Assembly: GCF_014236795.1 (NCBI RefSeq)
Contig: NZ_CP049017.1
Location: 4,475,001-4,539,000 of the forward strand
Reading direction: 5' to 3'
DNA: 64,000 nucleotides
DNA from: Xanthomonas theicola
GTDB lineage: Bacteria > Pseudomonadota > Gammaproteobacteria > Xanthomonadales > Xanthomonadaceae
Shown: in pieces, positions 28,270 to 38,198 of the stretch
Layout: each line of letters opens with the position of its first letter
Numbering within the stretch: the first letter of the stretch is position 1
The notes under the pieces: generated by a model
Seen by the model: only the letters and a program-made list of their open reading frames with translations
Databases searched by the model: none
Told to the model about the DNA's origin: nothing
Translations under genes and position numbers: made by a program

Positions 28270-28690
28270 GCTCGCGCGAGGCGGCCGTCGCCAAGAGAAG
28301 CGTCGGCTGGGCGCAGCCCGTGGGAAGGATGCGCGGTTCCCCGGCTTGAGTTGCAGCGAGGCGGCGTCCCGGCGCGGGACACTCGGGCGACGCGGCGAGC
28401 GGTCGCCAGGCAGGCGGCAGCCCCGATGCCTTGCGGTCTGTGAGCGCCATGACGGAGGTGCAGGCCAGTTCCCCGGTCCCGTTGGGTGCGGGCGCGGCGG
28501 CAAGCTCCGGCCGTGGTGCAGCCAGGACTGGACCGAGGTGGAGGACGCATGGCCTGGCGATCGGCGATCGCAGCGGCCCCGTGCAGGGTGCCGTGCGCCC
28601 GGCCGAAGCATGTCGCCCGGTGCGGGAGCCGCTAAAGAAGTTGTCCACCAAGCCGCTAAAGTGCGGATCGACCCAACTTCAGAGACGCCC
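28270..28690. other. Intergenic region upstream of chemotaxis receptor
   Basis: This stretch of 421 bp has no credible gene. The only recognisable element is the sigma-28-like promoter at 28633-28659, close to its right end. Confidence 0.5.
28633..28659 (+). promoter_or_regulatory. Sigma-28 (FliA) type promoter
   Basis: TAAAGAAG (28633-28640), an 11-base spacer and GCCGCTAA (28652-28659) fit the flagellar-class consensus TAAAGTTT-N11-GCCGATAA with two -35 mismatches and one -10 mismatch. Transcription would begin near 28667, just ahead of the receptor start. This implies co-regulation with flagellar and chemotaxis genes. Confidence 0.65.
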
Positions 28691-30485
28691 ATGTGGTTCA
28701 CCCGTAGTCATCAAAGTGGAAGCGCTGGCCAAGGCTGTGAATGCCACGTTGCAGGGCGCTGCGGCGGCGTGGCCTGCGACGGCCCAGGCCGCGCTTGCGA
28801 AACAGTTGGCCGAGCGTGTGTACAGCGCGCAGCGCGAGCGCGATCTGGCCAAGGCGCAGGCTGAGCAGGCCACGCTGGCGCTCGAACACCTGGAGGGCCG
28901 TTTCGAGTTGGTGGCGAACGGCACCACGGATGGCTTGTGGGACATCGGCGTCGTTGCCGGTGACCCCGGCCATCCCGACAATCCGGTGTGGTGGTCCCCG
29001 CAGATGCGGCGATTGCTCGGCTTTTCCTCGGTGCAGGACTTTCCCGACGTGCTCGACAGTTGGGTCGCCTGCCTGCATCCGGAAGACAAGCAGCGGACGC
29101 TGGATGCGTTCGCGGCCCATCTCAACGACCGAAGCGGCAACACGCCGTACGACGTCGAAAACCGGCTTCGCTTGAAATCCGGCGAATATCGGTGGTTCCG
29201 CGCCTTCGGCACCACCGAGCGCGACGCGCACGGGGCGCCGCTGCGGGTCGCCGGTTCCCTCACCGACATCGCCGAGCGCCGCGCGCGCGAGCATTTCCTG
29301 GACGTCACGCTGATCCGCTTCGAGCTCGGCTCGCAGATGCTCAGCGACGGGCTCTGGGACATGAGCGTGATCGCAGGCGACCCGATCAATCCGAACAACG
29401 AGTTCTGGTGGTCGCAGCAGTTCCGGGACTTGCTGGGCTTCGAGTCCGAGCAGGATTTTCCCAATGTCCTGGACAGCTGGGCGTCACGCCTGCATCCCGA
29501 GGACAAGGAGCGGTCGCTGAACGCCTTCGCCGCGCACCTGAACGACCGTAGCGGCCGCACCGGCTTCGACATCGAGTATCGCCTGCAACTCAAGAGCGGG
29601 CAGTATCGCTGGTTCAGGGCACGCGGCCTGACCAAGCGCGCAGCGGACGGCACCCCGTTGCGCGCCGTGGGGGCGTTGATGGATGTCGAGGCGGGACGCC
29701 AGCTTGGCGAGGTGGCGAACACGCTCAGCAGCGCGGCGGGGAACATTGTGCGAAGCAACGACGATCTGGCGCGCCGTACCGAACAGCAGGCCGCGGCGCT
29801 GGAGGAAACCGCCAGTTCCATGGAAGAAATGACCAGCATCGTGCGCAAGAACGCCGATGGCGCGCACCAGGCCAACGGGTTGGCGAGCGGCGCCGCCGAG
29901 ACGGCGTTGCGCGGCGGCGAGCTGGTCAACGGGGTGGTCAGCACCATGGCCGACATCCAAGCGTCCTCGCGCAAGATCGGAGAGATCATCACCGTCATCG
30001 ATGGCATCGCGTTCCAGACCAACATCCTTGCGCTCAATGCCGCCGTGGAGGCGGCGCGCGCGGGCGAGCAGGGACGCGGCTTCGCCGTGGTCGCGTCCGA
30101 AGTGCGAAGCCTGGCGCAGCGGTGCACGACCGCTGCGAAAGAGATCCGCGACCTGATCTCCGAGTCCGGCGCCAAGGTCGGCCAGGGCGCGCAGCAGGTC
30201 AACGTGGCGGGCCAGGCGATGCAGGAACTGCTGGTTGCCGTGAAGCAGGTCAACGACATCATGGGCGGCATCGCCGCCGCCAGCCAGGAGCAGAGCGCGG
30301 GCATCGACCAGATCAACCAGAGCATCGTGCAGATGGACACGGTCACGCAGCAGAACGCCGTCCTGGTCGAAACGATGGCCTCTTCGGCCCGCGCGCTGGA
30401 GGACCAGGCGACCGCGCTGGCGAAAAGCGTCGCCGGCAATTCGCGGCGTTCCGCCTCCAAGCCAGCGTCGGCGATCGTGGCGTGA
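28691..30485 (+). CDS. Cytoplasmic methyl-accepting chemotaxis protein with two PAS domains
   Basis: No membrane segments are seen, so it acts in the cytoplasm. Two near-duplicate PAS-fold domains ([20 protein letters not shown] and [20 protein letters not shown], each with an LHPEDK motif and [18 protein letters not shown]) precede a signalling domain with the hairpin tip [20 protein letters not shown]. Glu/Gln-rich methylation helices ([18 protein letters not shown]) flank it. The likely start ATG 28691 (MWFTRSHQS) is one base out of frame with the body. GTG 28716 is in frame but lacks an RBS. Removing one G at about 28718 gives [20 protein letters not shown]. So the 5' end carries a probable one-base insertion. 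Confidence 0.85.
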
Positions 30486-30728
30486 TGTTACCCGGAGCAC
30501 GCTGAACCGTCCGGCCCAGGGCCGGCGGGGCGCGCTGCGCCCGCATCCATGCCGCCGCGCCCGCTTGCATATCGCCATGCATGGCGATGATGCGGCAGGC
30601 AAGCGCGCGCGGCGGGGCGGCATCGTGCGGGCGGCGTTCCCGGCCCTGGCCGGCCTGTCAAATCCGCTTCATCCGCCGCGCCTACGCTGGACGGCCCATG
30701 AGCGCATGCTCGTCGCCGGCCCTCTCCC

Positions 30729-32816
30729 GTGGTCCAACACAGTCGCCGTCGTTTCCTCGCCCGTGCGTCGCTGGCTCTCGGCGCCGGCGCGGCCGCGCCG
30801 CTGTTGCCCGGTGCGATCCGCAGTGCGCTGGCGGTGCCGCCGGCACGGGTCACCGGCACCTTGCAGGACGTGCAGCACGTGGTGGTCCTGATGCAGGAGA
30901 ACCGCGCGTTCGACCACTACTTCGGCTGCCTGCGCGGCGTGCGCGGCTTCGGCGACCCGCGGCCGCTGCGCTTGCCCGGCGGGCGTCCGGTCTGGTACCA
31001 GCCCGAGGCCGGCGCCGGCGATCGCTACGTATTGCCGTTCCGCCTGAACAGCCAGACCAGCAGCGCGCAGTGGATGAAGGATCTCAACCACGACTGGAAG
31101 GGATCGCACCACACATGGAAGCACCACGATGCCTGGATTGCGCAGAAGAGCGCGATGAGCATGGGCCATTTCCAGCGCGAAGACCTGCCGTTCTACTACG
31201 CGCTGGCCGATGCCTTCACCATCTGCGACGGCTACCACGCCTCGCTGTTCGGCCCCACCAATCCCAACCGCATGTACCTGTTCACCGGGACCAGCGGCCT
31301 GAGCGTCGGCGACGACGGCGAGCAGGCGGTGAACAATCGCGACGACGGCAACTGGACCGCCGACATGGCGCGTGACGACCCGCAGTTCCCCGGCTATGCG
31401 TGGACCACCTATTCCGAGCGCCTACAACAGGCCGGCGTCAGCTGGCAGGTGTACCAGGAGTTCGACAACTACGGCGACAACAGCCATCCGTACTTCGCCC
31501 GCTTCCGCCATCTGGACCGCCACTCGCCGCTGTACCGACGCGGCCGCGCCTGGGCGGCGGGTTCCACCGCCGACAATGCCAAGGCCTCGCGCGGCGAACA
31601 TCTGCTCGCCGCGTTCGAACGCGACGTGCGCGGCGGCCGGCTGCCGCAGGTGTCGTGGATCGTGGCGCCGTACCTGCTCAGCGAGCATCCCGACGCCACC
31701 CCGGCCTATGGCGAATCGCTGAGCGCGCGTCTGCTGGAGGTGCTGGCAGGCGCGCCGCAGGTCTGGTCCAGGACCGTGTTCCTGATCAACTACGACGAGA
31801 ACGACGGCTTCTTCGACCACGTGCCGCCGGCGCTGCCGGCGATCGATCCGGCACTGGGCGCCAGCAACGTGGACCTGCGCGGTGAGGACTACCACGGCGT
31901 TCCGGTCGGCCTCGGCCCGCGCGTGCCGATGCTGGTGGTGTCGCCGTGGAGCCGCGGCGGCTGGGTCGATTCGCAGGTGTTCGACCATACCTCGGTGATC
32001 CGTTTCCTGGAGCGCCGGTTCGGCGTCGCCGAGCCCAACATCAGCCCGTGGCGGCGCGCGATCGCCGGCGACCTGACCTCGGCGCTGGATTTCGCCGGCC
32101 ACGACGATGGCCGTGTCGCGTTGCCGGACACGCGCGCTTTCGTCGCTCGCATCGATGCGAGCGCGGCATTGCCGCCGCCGCAGCGGCCCGTGCAGCAGGC
32201 GCTGCCCGCCCAGGAGCCTGGGCAGCGACCGGCGCGTGCCTTGCCCTACGATTTCGACGTGCGGCTGCAGGCGGGGCCGCAGGGGCAAACGCTGCGCATG
32301 CTCAATCGCAGTGCGGTCGGTGTGGCCTTCAATGCCTATGCCGATGGCGGCATCGCCGGACCGTGGTTCTACACGCTGGCGGCGGGCAGCGAACTGCACG
32401 ACGCGCGCGCCTGGCGCGGCGCTGCGGCCGACACCGGCTATGCGTTGCGCGTGCATGGTCCCAACGGCTTCCTGCGCGAATTTTGCGGCGACGGCGTGGC
32501 CGACGCCGGCTTGCAGGCCGATGCCGACTACGACGCGGCCACGCAATGCCTGCTGCTGGAACTGCGCAATGCCGGCGCGCGGGCGTGCCGGCTGCGTGTC
32601 CGCGACGGCTACCGCGACGGGGCCGAACAGGCGCATCAGCTGGCCGCCGGCGAGCGCAGGCGGCTGTGTTTTCCCTTGCCGGCGCAGCATCACTGGTACG
32701 ACCTGGATGTCGCGAGCCAGACCATGCCGCAGTGGCGGCGACGCCTGGCCGGGCACATCGAGACCGGCCGCCCGAGCATGAGCGATCCGGCGATCGGCGC
32801 AGGCGTTGCCGGTTAG
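30729..32816 (+). CDS. Phosphocholine-type phospholipase C, Tat-exported
   Basis: This 695-residue enzyme starts at GTG 30729 with a twin-arginine signal (SRRRFLARASLALGAGAA). The phosphoesterase domain has the ENRAFDHYFG motif near residue 60, GPTNPNRMYLFTG and the metal-site strand LINYDENDGFFDHVPP. Two C-terminal beta-rich domains (from about 500; YDFDVRLQAGPQG and ELRNAGARACRLRVRDGY) match the bacterial phospholipase C C-terminal repeat. The family hydrolyses phosphatidylcholine or sphingomyelin outside the cytoplasm and can act as a virulence factor or scavenge phosphate. The precise substrate is not readable from sequence. It is monocistronic, converging on a TonB receptor gene. Confidence 0.88.
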   Translation: MVQHSRRRFLARASLALGAGAAAPLLPGAIRSALAVPPARVTGTLQDVQHVVVLMQENRAFDHYFGCLRGVRGFGDPRPLRLPGGRPVWYQPEAGAGDRYVLPFRLNSQTSSAQWMKDLNHDWKGSHHTWKHHDAWIAQKSAMSMGHFQREDLPFYYALADAFTICDGYHASLFGPTNPNRMYLFTGTSGLSVGDDGEQAVNNRDDGNWTADMARDDPQFPGYAWTTYSERLQQAGVSWQVYQEFDNYGDNSHPYFARFRHLDRHSPLYRRGRAWAAGSTADNAKASRGEHLLAAFERDVRGGRLPQVSWIVAPYLLSEHPDATPAYGESLSARLLEVLAGAPQVWSRTVFLINYDENDGFFDHVPPALPAIDPALGASNVDLRGEDYHGVPVGLGPRVPMLVVSPWSRGGWVDSQVFDHTSVIRFLERRFGVAEPNISPWRRAIAGDLTSALDFAGHDDGRVALPDTRAFVARIDASAALPPPQRPVQQALPAQEPGQRPARALPYDFDVRLQAGPQGQTLRMLNRSAVGVAFNAYADGGIAGPWFYTLAAGSELHDARAWRGAAADTGYALRVHGPNGFLREFCGDGVADAGLQADADYDAATQCLLLELRNAGARACRLRVRDGYRDGAEQAHQLAAGERRRLCFPLPAQHHWYDLDVASQTMPQWRRRLAGHIETGRPSMSDPAIGAGVAG

Positions 32817-32901
32817 CGGCCGGCCCACGTCGCGGCTGCAGCCGCGACAGGTGTCGCCTCCGCAGCCTGCGACAACGTCACCGGCAACGCCATGCACAAT
32901 C

Positions 32902-32931
32902 GGAAGAAGCCACCGACCGGCGGCTTCTTCC
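32902..32931. terminator. Bidirectional hairpin terminator
   Basis: A 10-bp stem (32902-32911 with 32922-32931, ggaagaagcc/ggcttcttcc) lies between the convergent phospholipase and TonB-receptor genes. There is no strong T-run on either strand. Confidence 0.6.
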
Positions 32932-32980
32932 GTGCGGCAAATCCGCCACAGGCGGGCGCCTTCCCTGGCGATGCGCCGGG

Positions 32981-35266
32981 TCAGAACTTGCCGCTGAGGG
33001 TGACGAAGAACTGCCGTGGCGCGCCGGCCATCAGCGTCTGGTTGTAGCCGTTGGGATCGGAGACCACGTAGCCGTTGGTGCCGACGGTGGCGAAGTAGCG
33101 CTTGTCCAGCAGATTGGTGACATTGGCGCTCAGGCCCAGGTTCTGCATCATGCCGACCTGGCCGAAGTCGTAGCCGGCGCTCAGGTCCAAGCGCCAGTAG
33201 CTCGGCACCGACGAGTCGTTGAGGTAGCTGATGTAACGGCGGCCGGTGTACTTGCCGTCCAGCGCGGCGTGCCAACCGGCGTTCTCGTAGGCCAGGCTGC
33301 TGGAGAACATCCATTGCGGGATGCCGACCACGCGCTTGCCGGCCGTGGCCACCACGCCGCCGCTGAGGTAGTCGTCCTGGTAGCTGGAATCGTCGTAGGA
33401 CAGCGAGTTCAGCCAGCGCAGCTGCGCGATCGGGCGCCACATCACCGCCAGGTCCGCACCCTGGCTGCGTACCGAGCCGACGTTGTTGAGCGTGGCCGGG
33501 CAGGTCTGGATCGCGCTGCATGGCGAGGTCACCAGCAGGCGGTTGTCGAAGATGGTGTGGTACAGCGCCAGCGACGCCTCGATGCCGGCGCCACGCACCC
33601 GGTAGCCCAGTTCGTAGGTCTGCGCGGTCTCCGGTTGCAGCGAGCCCTTGATCGCGTCGAAAGCGGCCTGCGATTCCTGGAACGGGGTGAAGCCGAAGCC
33701 GGCCATGTTCTTGTTGTAGGACGCGTAGATTTCCTGGCGCTCGTCGAGCTTGTAGTTCACGCCCACCTGCGGCAGCAGGTCCGAGTCGGCCTCGATCTTG
33801 CCGGCCGCGTTGGAGCCGGTCGGCACCAGCGAGCGCGCGGTGGCGTCCACCTGCAGATGCTTGGCGCCGACGTTCAGCGTCAGCCGTTCGTCGAGCAGGC
33901 GCAGCGTGTCCTGCGCATAGACCATGCGCGTGTGGGTGTCGTAGTGCTGGGCGAACTGGCGCGCGAACAGGGTGCCGGACCTGTTGAAATAGAACAGGTC
34001 GGTGAACGGGCCGTCGAGCCGGAAGTAGTTGCGCTCCTGCACGGTCTTGGCGTTCTGGTACCAGCCGCCGATCTCGATCTCGTTGCCGGCGACGGTGAAG
34101 TTCAGCGAGGCGGTGGCGCCGTGCCGGTCGAGGCGGTAGTCGGTGGTGCGCATCGACAGCGGAACGCTGGCCGAGGAGGGCACGTACGGCGTGGTCCATT
34201 GCCCTTCGCCGGTGTTGTCGTGGTAGTAGCCGGTCAGGTTCAACGTGGCGGCGCCGCCGAGGTTGAAGCCGCCGCTGAGCGCGGCCAGGTTGTCGCGGCG
34301 CAGGCCGGCACCGGAATAGTACGAGGCGTCGGCCTTGCCGTAGCCGGCGGGCAGGCCGTTCAACGACGCCGGGTAGCCGCCGCGGCCGTTGAGCGCGTTG
34401 GCGATCTGCACCGCGCTGTTCCAGTCCGGCATCAGGTAGTCCCAGTCCCACCCCAGCACTTTCTGCGAGGTCAGCGACAGGTCCATGATGTCGTATTCCT
34501 TGCGCTTGGAGCTGTCCAGGAACAGGCTGAGCCGGTTGCCGTCGCCCCATTGGTACAGCGCCTTGGCGTTGGCCTGGTTGTAGACGTTGTTGCCGTAGCC
34601 CTTCCACTTGTCGGTTTCGCCGTGCACGACCGAGGTGTACAGCGAGAAACCGTCGATGTCGCCGGTGTCGCCGCGCAGGTAGCTGCGGCGCGCGGAGTCG
34701 GAGCCGAAGGTCTGGCTGAAGCGGATGCCCGGCTCGGCGTCCGGGTCGTCGGAGTAGTAGCGCACGGTGCCGCCGAGGTTGCTGCTCGAGGCGGTGCCCA
34801 GCGCACCGGCCCCTTGCGCCAGTTCCACCGAGCCGATGTTCTCGGAGATGATCGCGCGGGTCACCTGCAGGCCGTCGCTGACGCCGTAGCTCATGTTGCC
34901 CAGCGGCACGCCGTCCAGGGTGAAGCCCAGGCGGCTCTGGTCGAAACCATGCAGGCTGATCGCGGTCGACCATTCGTACGCACCCCATGCATCGGCCGAC
35001 TGGAACTGCACGCCGGGCAGCTTGTCCAGCACCTTCAGTGCGCTGGTGCCCGGCGCGGCGGTGCCGATGTCCTGGCGGGTGATGCGCTGCACCTGGCGGG
35101 TGGTGCCGGTGGACACCACGGTGATCGCATCTAGCCTCGTCGCGTCGCTGCCGCCGGTCTCGGCGGCGGCCGGCGCGGTCTCGGCCAGCGCGGCGAACGC
35201 CGGCAGCGCGGCCGCGACGGCAAGCACCAGCGCATGCAGGCGCAAGGATCTGGGAGTAGGGGTCAT
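32981..35266 (-). CDS. TonB-dependent outer-membrane receptor
   Basis: This 761-residue protein has a cleavable signal peptide (ALVLAVAAALPAFAALAE). A TonB-box-like stretch follows (DAITVVSTG), then the plug domain (ALKVLDKLPGVQFQSADAWG, ISLHGFDQSRLGFTLDGVPL, GSVELAQGAGALGTASSSNL). A long beta-barrel ends in an aromatic residue (FFVTLSGKF). The plug motif and Tyr/Asn-rich loops resemble receptors for small organic ligands or metal complexes, but the substrate cannot be named. No dedicated regulator or transporter is adjacent. It is divergent from rimK. Confidence 0.9.
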   Translation of the reverse strand: MTPTPRSLRLHALVLAVAAALPAFAALAETAPAAAETGGSDATRLDAITVVSTGTTRQVQRITRQDIGTAAPGTSALKVLDKLPGVQFQSADAWGAYEWSTAISLHGFDQSRLGFTLDGVPLGNMSYGVSDGLQVTRAIISENIGSVELAQGAGALGTASSSNLGGTVRYYSDDPDAEPGIRFSQTFGSDSARRSYLRGDTGDIDGFSLYTSVVHGETDKWKGYGNNVYNQANAKALYQWGDGNRLSLFLDSSKRKEYDIMDLSLTSQKVLGWDWDYLMPDWNSAVQIANALNGRGGYPASLNGLPAGYGKADASYYSGAGLRRDNLAALSGGFNLGGAATLNLTGYYHDNTGEGQWTTPYVPSSASVPLSMRTTDYRLDRHGATASLNFTVAGNEIEIGGWYQNAKTVQERNYFRLDGPFTDLFYFNRSGTLFARQFAQHYDTHTRMVYAQDTLRLLDERLTLNVGAKHLQVDATARSLVPTGSNAAGKIEADSDLLPQVGVNYKLDERQEIYASYNKNMAGFGFTPFQESQAAFDAIKGSLQPETAQTYELGYRVRGAGIEASLALYHTIFDNRLLVTSPCSAIQTCPATLNNVGSVRSQGADLAVMWRPIAQLRWLNSLSYDDSSYQDDYLSGGVVATAGKRVVGIPQWMFSSSLAYENAGWHAALDGKYTGRRYISYLNDSSVPSYWRLDLSAGYDFGQVGMMQNLGLSANVTNLLDKRYFATVGTNGYVVSDPNGYNQTLMAGAPRQFFVTLSGKF

Positions 35267-35519
35267 CGAAATTCACCAGTGGGAGAGGGGAGGCGCCGGC
35301 CTGCCGCGTGACGGCCAGCACACGGCCGGTGCGGCCCGCTCGCCACCATGCAAGTGTTTTGTGAAGGTTTCGGGGCGGTTCCGTGTCGGCTGCGGGACAG
35401 CGCGCGCACCGCGTCCGGTCGCTTTCCCGTGCTGCACCGGCGCGTGCGCGGGCGCCCGGGCGGCGGCGCGCAGACGGCGCAACGTATGATGCCGGGCCTG
35501 CCACCGCCGTCGTGCCTCG

Positions 35520-36413
35520 ATGAAGCTCGCCATCCTGTCCCGCAACACCAAGCTGTATTCGACGCGCCGCCTGGTCGAGGCCGGCCGCGAGCGCGGGCAT
35601 ACGGTGCGCGTGCTCGACCCGTTGCGCTGCTACATGCGCATCGCCGCCGGCGCCTTCACCATGCACTACAAGGGCAAGCCGATCACCGGCTATGACGCGG
35701 TGATCCCGCGCATCGGCAATTCCATCACCCGCTACGGCACCGCGGTGCTTCGCCAGCTGGAGATGATGGGCGTGCGTACCCCGAATCCGTCCGACGCGAT
35801 CCTGCGCGCCCGCGACAAGTTGCGCGCGCACCAACTGCTGGCGGCCAAGGGCATCGACATGCCGATGACCGTGTTCGGCGACAACCCCGACGACACCGGC
35901 GATCTGCTGTCGATGCTGGGCCCCCCGCCGCACGTGGTGAAGTTGAACGAGGGCACCCAGGGCACCGGCGTGATCCTGACCGAGAAGGCCAGCGCCTCGC
36001 GTGGCGTGGTCGAGGCGCTGCGCGGCCTGTACGCCAATTTCCTGGTGCAGGAGTTCATCGGCGAGGCCGAAGGCGCCGACCTGCGCTGCTTCGTGGTCGG
36101 CAACCAGGTGGTCGCGGCGATGCGCCGGCAGGCGCCGGAAGGGGACTTCCGCTCCAATCTGCATCTGGGCGGCAGCGCGCAGTTGGCCAGCGCCAGTCGC
36201 AGCGAGCAAGACGTGGCGGTCCGCTCGGCCAAGGCCTTGGGTCTGGGCGTGGCCGGCGTCGATCTGATCCGTTCGCGGCGTGGCCCGCTGGTGCTGGAGG
36301 TCAATTCCACCCCCGGCCTGGAAGGCATCGAGACGGTCTGCGGCATGGATATCGCCGGCAAGGTCATCGATCATCTTGAAAACAGCCTGATCCGAAGGAA
36401 ATCAGTCACTTGA
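35520..36413 (+). CDS. rimK: RimK, ribosomal protein S6 glutamate ligase
   Basis: This 297-residue ATP-grasp ligase adds glutamate to the C-terminus of ribosomal protein S6 (and can make poly-glutamate). N-terminal preATP domain: [23 protein letters not shown]-grasp: [18 protein letters not shown], the [20 protein letters not shown] strand block, then GVDLIRS and [13 protein letters not shown] with metal-binding E and N. The length is typical. A strong terminator follows 115 bp downstream, so it is probably monocistronic. Confidence 0.95.
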   Translation: MKLAILSRNTKLYSTRRLVEAGRERGHTVRVLDPLRCYMRIAAGAFTMHYKGKPITGYDAVIPRIGNSITRYGTAVLRQLEMMGVRTPNPSDAILRARDKLRAHQLLAAKGIDMPMTVFGDNPDDTGDLLSMLGPPPHVVKLNEGTQGTGVILTEKASASRGVVEALRGLYANFLVQEFIGEAEGADLRCFVVGNQVVAAMRRQAPEGDFRSNLHLGGSAQLASASRSEQDVAVRSAKALGLGVAGVDLIRSRRGPLVLEVNSTPGLEGIETVCGMDIAGKVIDHLENSLIRRKSVT

Positions 36414-36528
36414 GACAATGTTCACCCCTCCTTTCTTGCTTAACGAGGGTTTAATTCCAGGCGGCGTATGTTTCGTCGGGCCGCAGCTCTGCGCTCCTCC
36501 GCAGGAACGGTATCGGGGTATCACTTTC

Positions 36529-36560
36529 GGCCCAAGCGGCGTCGCCGCTTGGGCCTTTTT
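36529..36560 (+). terminator. Intrinsic terminator downstream of rimK
   Basis: A perfect 12-bp stem (36529-36540 with 36544-36555) with a 3-base loop and five Ts. The 115 bp between the rimK stop and this stem is larger than usual. It contains pyrimidine-rich single-stranded candidates, so a small 3'-UTR RNA is conceivable. Confidence 0.9.
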
Positions 36561-36680
36561 GTGCGTGCGGCGCCGGTGTCTTGCGCGCGTGCCGAACCGC
36601 TGCCGCGCGCCGCTTGCGGCCCGGTTCGCAGGACGGCTACAGTCGTGACGATTCACACCACCAATCGCGTAGGGGCAGGG

Positions 36681-37141
36681 ATGAAGGCGTTGATCGGTCC
36701 GATGCGGGATGGCGCTGGCGTGCACCGCGGTCGCAGCGCCGAAAAGTGAGGCGCTCATGAACGTGAACAAATCGTTCGCGCAGCAACTCAGTACAATCCG
36801 CCAGCAACTGGACGACGGCAAGACCTATGCCGAACTCGGTGCAGAACATCGCCGCACGGTGGAGGCTGCCGCGCATGGCCGCGCTGCTGAACGCCCATTC
36901 CGACGTCGGCACGCTGCGCGAGGAGTAGAAGGTCGCGCCGTCCGACGACCAGGAAGCGGTCGACGCGCTGCTGCCCAAGGCCGCATCGGACCGCCGGCCG
37001 ATCTGCGGGCGCGAAGCGGTCGTCGGGTCGCTGCGCACCACGACGCAATGCAAGACCGTGGCGGAACGCCGCCGCGACAACGAGGATGCGCAGGAACTTG
37101 ATGCGGCGCAATCCAACTGGCAAGTACGACTGATGGGGTAA
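36681..37141 (+). pseudogene. Degenerate small secreted protein gene
   Basis: Pieces in different frames together recall a short exported protein family of xanthomonads. They are a signal-like start (MKALIGP, then MALACTAVAA in another frame), NKSFAQQLSTIRQQLDDGKT with AELGAEHRRTVE, then after a shift near 36865 AALLNAHSDVGTLREE, a TAG at about 36927-36929, and DDQEAVDALLPKAASDRRPI to TTTQCKTVAERRRDNEDAQE and a TAA at 37141. At least two frameshifts and one stop break it. The family impression is from memory. Its stop is directly followed by the ATG of the response regulator, hinting they were once co-transcribed. Confidence 0.6.
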
Positions 37142-37825
37142 ATGTTGGTGCGAATTCTAGTGATCGAAGACAACAGCGACATCGCTGCCAATCTGGGCGA
37201 CTACCTCGAAGACCGCGGGCATACGGTGGATTTCGCCGCCGATGGCGTCACCGGCCTGCACCTGGCGGTGGTGCACGAATTCGATGCGATCGTGCTCGAC
37301 CTCAACCTGCCCGGCATGGACGGCATCGAGGTCTGCCGCAAGCTGCGCAACGAAGCGCGCAAGCAGACCCCAGTGCTGATGCTCACCGCGCGCGATTCGC
37401 TGGACAACAAGCTGGCGGGCTTCGACTCCGGCGCCGACGACTACCTGATCAAGCCGTTCGCGCTGCAGGAAGTGGAGGTGCGGCTCAATGCGCTGTCGCG
37501 CCGCGGCAAGGGCGTGCATACCCGCGTGCTGGAGACCGGCGACCTGGAGTACAACCTGGACACGCTGGAAGTGCGGCGCCAGGGCAAGCTGTTGCAACTC
37601 AACCCCACCGCGCTGAAGATCCTGCAGGCGTTGATGGAAGCCTCGCCCGCCGTGGTGACCCGGCAGGAACTGGAGACCCGCGTCTGGGGCGAGGAACTGC
37701 CCGATTCGGACTCGCTGCGCGTGCACATCCACGGCCTGCGCGCGGTGGTCGACAAGCCCTTCGAGGTGCCGATGATCCAGACCCGCCACGGCATCGGCTA
37801 CCGCATCGCCGCGCCCGAGGCCTGA
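37142..37825 (+). CDS. OmpR/PhoP-family response regulator
   Basis: This 227-residue regulator has a receiver domain with the acidic pair E9-D10, phosphoacceptor D53 (VLDLNLPGMDG) and K104 (DDYLIKPFAL). A winged-helix DNA-binding domain follows (LLQLNPTALKILQALMEA, VTRQELETRVWGEELPDSDS, LRVHIHGLRAVVDKPFE, then QTRHGIGYRI). The cognate kinase is the gene 373 bp downstream, unusually far for such a pair. Between them is a microprotein unit with its own terminator. The target genes are unknown; its closest type is PhoP-like. Confidence 0.92.
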   Translation: MLVRILVIEDNSDIAANLGDYLEDRGHTVDFAADGVTGLHLAVVHEFDAIVLDLNLPGMDGIEVCRKLRNEARKQTPVLMLTARDSLDNKLAGFDSGADDYLIKPFALQEVEVRLNALSRRGKGVHTRVLETGDLEYNLDTLEVRRQGKLLQLNPTALKILQALMEASPAVVTRQELETRVWGEELPDSDSLRVHIHGLRAVVDKPFEVPMIQTRHGIGYRIAAPEA

Positions 37826-38010
37826 CGGCTGAAGGCTCACTGTCGTCCCTTCGGAAACACGTGTTGTTGGTTCACGCCGTCTACGCGGTTCCTGAGGATT
37901 GCTTCCTCGCCATTAGATGGTGTACGGTGAGTTATTCGGCGCAAAAAAATTATTGTTGTATCGATAGGCGGTGGCTAACAACCATGTCCAGACGGCGAGG
38001 ACAGCAAAAG

Positions 38011-38088
38011 ATGAGGAAGCTATTTTCCATTGTGGCGTTGGTTGGGCTGGCGCTGGGGGCTGATTCTGCATCTTCTAATCCATTTTGA
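38011..38088 (+). CDS. 25-residue signal-peptide-like microprotein
   Basis: ATG 38011 begins MRKLFSIVALVGLALGADSA, followed by SSNPF and a TGA. The layout is that of a minimal Sec signal peptide: positive start (RK), 11-residue hydrophobic core, then small residues (ALGADSA) where signal peptidase could cut, leaving a tiny tail. A weak RBS (gcgagga, 37995-38001) precedes it. In-frame extension upstream to ATG 37984 (MSRRRGQQKMRKL) is possible. The unit lies in an AT-richer stretch with its own terminator at 38103-38133, between a response regulator and its kinase. Function unknown; a secreted signal for that kinase is speculation. Confidence 0.5.
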   Translation: MRKLFSIVALVGLALGADSASSNPF

Positions 38089-38102
38089 TTGTCATGATTC
38101 GT

Positions 38103-38133
38103 AATAGCGGCCCAAGCGGGCCGCTATTGTTTT
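38103..38133 (+). terminator. Terminator of the microprotein unit
   Basis: A perfect 11-bp stem (38103-38113 with 38118-38128), loop aagc, then tgtttt. It begins 15 bp after the microprotein stop and 66 bp before the kinase start, so it would attenuate read-through into the kinase. Confidence 0.75.
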
Positions 38134-38198
38134 GCGGAGTGTGACTTGCTGATTCGTGTGGTTGTCTGCAGTGTCGGCATCCGTATGCCGGTCTTGCC

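Noticed and set aside
31422..36374. A 1650-codon open frame on the minus strand across the phospholipase, receptor and rimK region
   Set aside because: It is a GC-rich shadow frame antisense to three well-supported genes, is full of Arg/Ala/His, and has no domain signature.
36414..36528. Small RNA between rimK and its terminator
   Set aside because: C-rich segments and a long 3'-UTR are suggestive, but no promoter is visible; kept only as a remark.
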